Below are positions 8,733 to 11,310 of a stretch of 11,310 bases of DNA, piece by piece (position 1 is the stretch's first letter; every line of letters starts with the position of its first letter). The position numbers were made by a program, and so were the translations under genes. The notes below the pieces were generated by a model. The model made no database searches. It was not told where the DNA came from and worked only from the letters and a program-made list of their open reading frames with translations. This DNA comes from Saccoglossus kowalevskii (Eukaryota > Hemichordata > Enteropneusta > Harrimaniidae). The stretch is taken from NCBI RefSeq assembly GCF_000003605.2, contig NW_003129362.1, positions 195,423-206,732 on the forward strand, read 5' to 3'.

Positions 8733-8828
8733 ACGGTAATATCATCCTATATGACATAGTTTGTTAGAACTGGCGGCGAAGCCGCCTATTAGTTCTTCTA
8801 ACTATGGAATATAGGATGATACTTACGT
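8733..8828. repeat. Left long imperfect hairpin
   Basis: ACGGTAATATCATCCTATAT...CATAGTT (8733-8761) pairs with AACTATGGAATATAGGATGAT...ACGT (to 8828). Inside lies an AGAACT/AGTTCT stem and the tip GGCGGC (8772-8777), loop GAA (8778-8780), GCCGCC (8781-8786). The 96 bases could extrude as one cruciform with a four-base TATT bulge on one side. Confidence 0.72.
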
Positions 8829-8834
8829 CCGCAC

Positions 8835-8884
8835 CCGCCTCCCCAAAAGAAATGACCAATATCAACGATGCTCGGATTTATAAA
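8835..8884 (+). promoter_or_regulatory. Promoter-like GC box, CCAAT box and TATA box
   Basis: Within the core of the fold-back module, CCGCCTCCCC (8835-8844), CCAAT (8856-8860) and TTTATAAA (8877-8884) occur in canonical RNA polymerase II order and sensible spacing. They point rightward with an expected start about 25-30 bases after the TATA box, near 8908-8914. TTTATAAA is palindromic, but the upstream boxes set the direction. The arrangement would suit an internal promoter of a retroelement terminal repeat. There is no transcript evidence in the sequence itself. Confidence 0.4.
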
Positions 8885-8976
8885 GGGAGTAATTTCGCGA
8901 GCGTACACACGCTATTTCAGGGATGGGGGACCCTCCCTCTGGAGGTAATCCCCCATCAAAAATATTTTAATCCGAG
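8871..8976. repeat. Nested hairpins in the module core
   Basis: CTCGGATT (8871-8878) pairs with AATCCGAG (8969-8976). Inside it are AGCGT/ACGCT (8900-8904 and 8909-8913, ACAC loop) and a strong stem GATGGGGGA (8922-8930) with TCCCCCATC (8949-8957), itself capped by CCTCC/GGAGG. An RNA from this region would fold into a compact multi-stem structure. No known RNA family was recognised. Confidence 0.55.
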
Positions 8977-9035
8977 TTGGGGTTACTGACAAGTCAATAA
9001 CCAGTTGTTAGATAACTTTTAGTTATCATAACAAT

Positions 9036-9102
9036 ACGTAAGTATCATCCTATATTCCATAGTTAGAAGAACTAATAGGCGGCTTCGCCGCCAGTTCTAA
9101 CA
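9036..9102. repeat. Right arm: perfect inverted copy of 8762-8828
   Basis: All 67 bases are the reverse complement of the left arm, including the GGCGGC-TTC-GCCGCC tip at 9078-9092. The outer half of the long hairpin present on the left is missing here. An (AT)n run (9102-9111) follows instead, so the right side appears truncated or was inserted next to a dinucleotide repeat. Confidence 0.75.
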
Positions 9103-10706
9103 TATATATATGTTTCAGTTATTTTTTAGCATTTGGCCGGGGGGGGGGGAGTCGTAACCCCTTGTAGTGAGAACCAGTGTGAGTGGCCTGCCAACGGGTG
9201 CTAAGGATTCCATGGTAAAAGTTATCAGTCACATCTGTTAATGTAATTTCGTTTTACTTAACCGTAAATCAAAAATCACTATTTCGATTTTTAAAACACC
9301 GTTTTAAGACTTCCGAAAATCCGCCGTTCGTAATATTTCTGTAGCTATTTGGTCGTAGCTAGAAAGCTAAGGCAGATGAACAAAATCGAGAAGAGATCCC
9401 CAAGCCTACACCATAATCAACACCCTGTGCAATTCACAAGTCCTCGCGTTAACAATATTTTAACGATGTTCTGTCCCGTTCCGAACAAGTTCGCATTATC
9501 TCGGTCAAACTAAAACAGGTTTATACAGTGAAAAATACACAGCTTGTCATTGAGACTATCGATAATACATAGAGAATATTTGCAATCAATAATATATCAT
9601 TTATATCGTTATCATTTATTGTATCTTTACATAGTACATCGATTATTTACATTTATTCATGATGTGAGAGTGATAGCCGTTTGACCAATCAGGACTCTTC
9701 GCGGGCTTTTTCAAAAAAGTAGAATTCTCTAGTTGTGTTGTTGTTTTACCAGTGAGCTGTCTGATGTAAGTTTTGCCCCAGAACTTTGCCTTGTAAACCT
9801 ACATAGTTTTGTACGTTCTACTAGACATTGTGTTACATTGTTAGTGTTCAGTTTCTTCAGGAATTCTGTGATAATAAAGTATTCGATTTTAGTGTTATTG
9901 CTGTGATCGTGCTTCTGTCAACCCACGAACTACCCATTGCGGCAGTACCACCAATGAAACGCAAGTTAAATATTTCGAACCTAGCGTGGGGACCAAGTTT
10001 AACAACCGAGTCCCGGATGCTTATTCAGAATCAAATTTCCCCCCAACACAGCTAGGGTGATCATGGGATCATGTAACGTCTAGGTATTTAGCAGAATTGA
10101 ACAAATATCGTCAACGTCTTGGTGTCCTTTATATTCTCCGTACACAACAGAGAAATGTTATTTTTGGATTATCACATTAATTCATTTTAGACAAGTACTT
10201 AATTATTCAACACATAGTAAAACTAACCCTCGGGATATGTACATAGCCGTTTTTAAACACAATTTTGTTTCGAAACCCATAAAGAGGTTTAAAACACGAT
10301 GACACGATGTCTTGGAAATTGATTGAATTATTATAAGGATATTCCATCATCTCAGGCTTTCACGCCACTGCTGGCGGGTGGCCTCCACAACAGCTTCATT
10401 TTGTTGTGGGGTTGAACCGTAACTCAAGAGTAGGCTTTGTTTGTTGGTTTGGTTTGATCAGTCGGGCATTGAACTTTAGGAAATCACTTGCCGCACACTG
10501 CAAAGCTGAATATCTCCTTGGCACAATTGAACATCGTTTAGCCCTGAATAGCTCTTTAGCGGTGTCTATTGATCGAAAAACGTCAACAAGAGTAATACAT
10601 CGCCGATTTTACCAAGCAGCATATGACTATTGTTGTTTTGTTGACGATAACAAAGGCATCGACGTAAATCCGTGTTCTCACCTGGTCAAGGACGCAGCTT
10701 CACTGT
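9103..10706. other. Non-coding stretch; no gene recognised
   Basis: The tract starts with an (AT)n run, followed by a G11-12 homopolymer near 9139-9150. It then continues AT-rich with low-complexity ATAT/ATTT segments around 9570-9660. Two open frames stand out weakly. One from ATG 9954 encodes 33 residues beginning MKRKLNISNLAWGPS, with a longer upstream reading lacking an ATG. The other, at about 10406-10714, has 102 residues without a clear start and contains KTSTRVIHRRFYQAAYDYCC. Neither matches a family I know. The second adjoins the LINE and may be a decayed piece of it, but the usual LINE motifs are not visible. Confidence 0.5.
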
Positions 10707-11310
10707 TTGAATAACCCATTGAAGTTTTGCATTGATGATTTGCATATTGTCTGTGACCAGTCTAATTATCGCCCGATTGCTGTTGCAACTGTGTCATCAG
10801 AACTGTTAGAGAAAGTTTGGCTCAATAGATGTATTGATTGCCTTTCTACTAGTAATGGATGCCTCAAAAGCATTCGATTATGTTCGTTATGATATTCTTT
10901 TTGAAAAGTTATTACTTAGGGGTGTTAAGACTTATTTAATGAAAGTTTAAATTTTTTTGGTACAAGCACCAAACATTTGTTGTTAGATGGAATAATTGTT
11001 TTTCTGATGTTTTTTTCATTCGTCAAACGGTGTTAAACAGGGTGGGATCTCTTCACCTATATTTTTTACAGTTTAACTTGATAACCTCAGTAATGAACTA
11101 TCCTCCCTTCCATTTGGTTGTTTAATAGGGAGTCAGAGAATTAATCATTTATTTTATGCTGACGATATTGTAGTATTCAGTACAGGAGCGTATGGTCAAC
11201 AATTACTAGTTGATACTTGCGGACGGTATGGCGAACTTAACTATATCTTTTTTAATGAGAAAAAAACGTATGTATGTTAATTCAGCCTCGTTTTCGAAGT
11301 TAAGGAATGT
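10707..11310 (+). pseudogene. LINE (non-LTR retrotransposon) reverse transcriptase fragment, runs off the window
   Basis: QSNYRPIAVATVSSELLEKV (about 10758-10817) is the conserved RT start of non-LTR elements, followed by WLNRCIDCLSTS. The next block, MDASKAFDYVRYDILFEKLL (10855 onward), holds the motif A catalytic Asp, in another frame. WYKHQTFVVRW lies in a third frame. NGVKQGGISSPIFFTV (11026 onward) is motif B, then LDNLSNELSS, and FYADDIVVFS (11152 onward) keeps the catalytic YADD. A stop occurs before LDNLS and frame changes around 10850, 10945, 11020 and 11268. The roughly 30-35 residues normally between STS and MDASKAFD (including the QFGFK motif) are absent, so there is an internal deletion. 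The element copies its RNA at a nicked target when alive; this copy is dead. The endonuclease is not recognised upstream. The clade (CR1/L2/RTE-like) cannot be assigned by eye. Confidence 0.85.

Larger units (their letters stand above)
8695..9102. repeat. Compound fold-back module: 303-bp unit repeated, with palindromic hairpins
   Basis: The 68 bases at 8695-8762 (starting TAACCAGTTGTTAGATAAC) recur at 8998-9065 with about 60 of 68 identities, so a unit of 303 bp starts twice and the second copy stops near 9102. In addition, 8762-8828 and 9036-9102 are perfect 67-base reverse complements. Each copy carries the G+C-rich hairpin GGCGGC-GAA-GCCGCC, but its orientation inside the flanking AGAACT/AGTTCT stem is reversed between copies. 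The left repeat also contains a smaller hairpin (TGTTAGATAACT/AGTTATCATAACA). The layout fits a non-autonomous transposon with palindromic ends, or the terminal region of the neighbouring DIRS element, whose family carries inverted and internal complementary repeats. Neither termini nor target duplication could be fixed. Confidence 0.75.

Noticed and set aside
8772-8786. GGCGGC-GAA-GCCGCC as an intrinsic transcription terminator
   Set aside because: The window is eukaryotic, there is no U tract after the stem, and the hairpin belongs to a larger repeated palindrome.
8695-9102. CRISPR-like array from repeated blocks
   Set aside because: There are only two direct copies, 303 bp apart, with no regular spacers, in an animal genome context.
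9139-9150. G11-12 run as a telomere-like or quadruplex element
   Set aside because: It is a single homopolymer, not a repeated G-triplet array, and such runs are common in this window (also near 6802, 7435 and 7527).

Overview
The window looks like AT-rich nuclear DNA from a metazoan, most likely a marine invertebrate. It has intron-containing genes with a spliceosomal donor, long non-coding stretches, and decayed eukaryotic transposons (a DIRS-type tyrosine-recombinase retrotransposon, a LINE and a hAT-like MITE). There are no bacterial operons. The phylum cannot be fixed from sequence alone.

Host genes: bases 1-82 encode the last 26 residues and stop codon of a GMC-family flavoprotein oxidoreductase (choline/glucose dehydrogenase-like), recognised by its conserved C-terminal NxNAPxxMIAEKxxDxI motif. 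About 4.3 kb downstream on the same strand, 4353-4550 is a first coding exon of a second GMC gene, with the N-terminal FAD-binding GAGSAG fold. It ends at a GT splice donor in phase 0. No later exon was found in the remaining 6.7 kb, so either the intron is very long and full of transposons or this copy is broken. Together the two imply a tandem head-to-tail pair of GMC paralogues.

Transposons: 5666-8470 is a heavily frameshifted DIRS-like element with reverse transcriptase (catalytic box mutated to YLDG), RNase H, a downstream region typical of DIRS pol, and a tyrosine recombinase with an intact-looking C-terminal HxxR...W...Y core. A 143-bp hAT-like MITE (7424-7566), flanked by a 5-bp CATAT duplication, sits between the RNase H side and the recombinase. 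At 8695-9102 there is a compound fold-back module: a 303-bp unit begins twice, carries a palindromic GGCGGC-GAA-GCCGCC hairpin in opposite orientations, and encloses a promoter-like GC-box/CCAAT/TATA arrangement. It could be the terminal region of the DIRS element or an independent non-autonomous element. From about 10707 to the window end is the 5' part of a decayed LINE reverse transcriptase that runs past the edge.

The rest (83-4277, 4551-5665, 8471-8694, 9103-10706) holds no recognisable gene. Nothing here amounts to a new multi-gene system. The most unusual structure is the fold-back module with its flipped hairpin.
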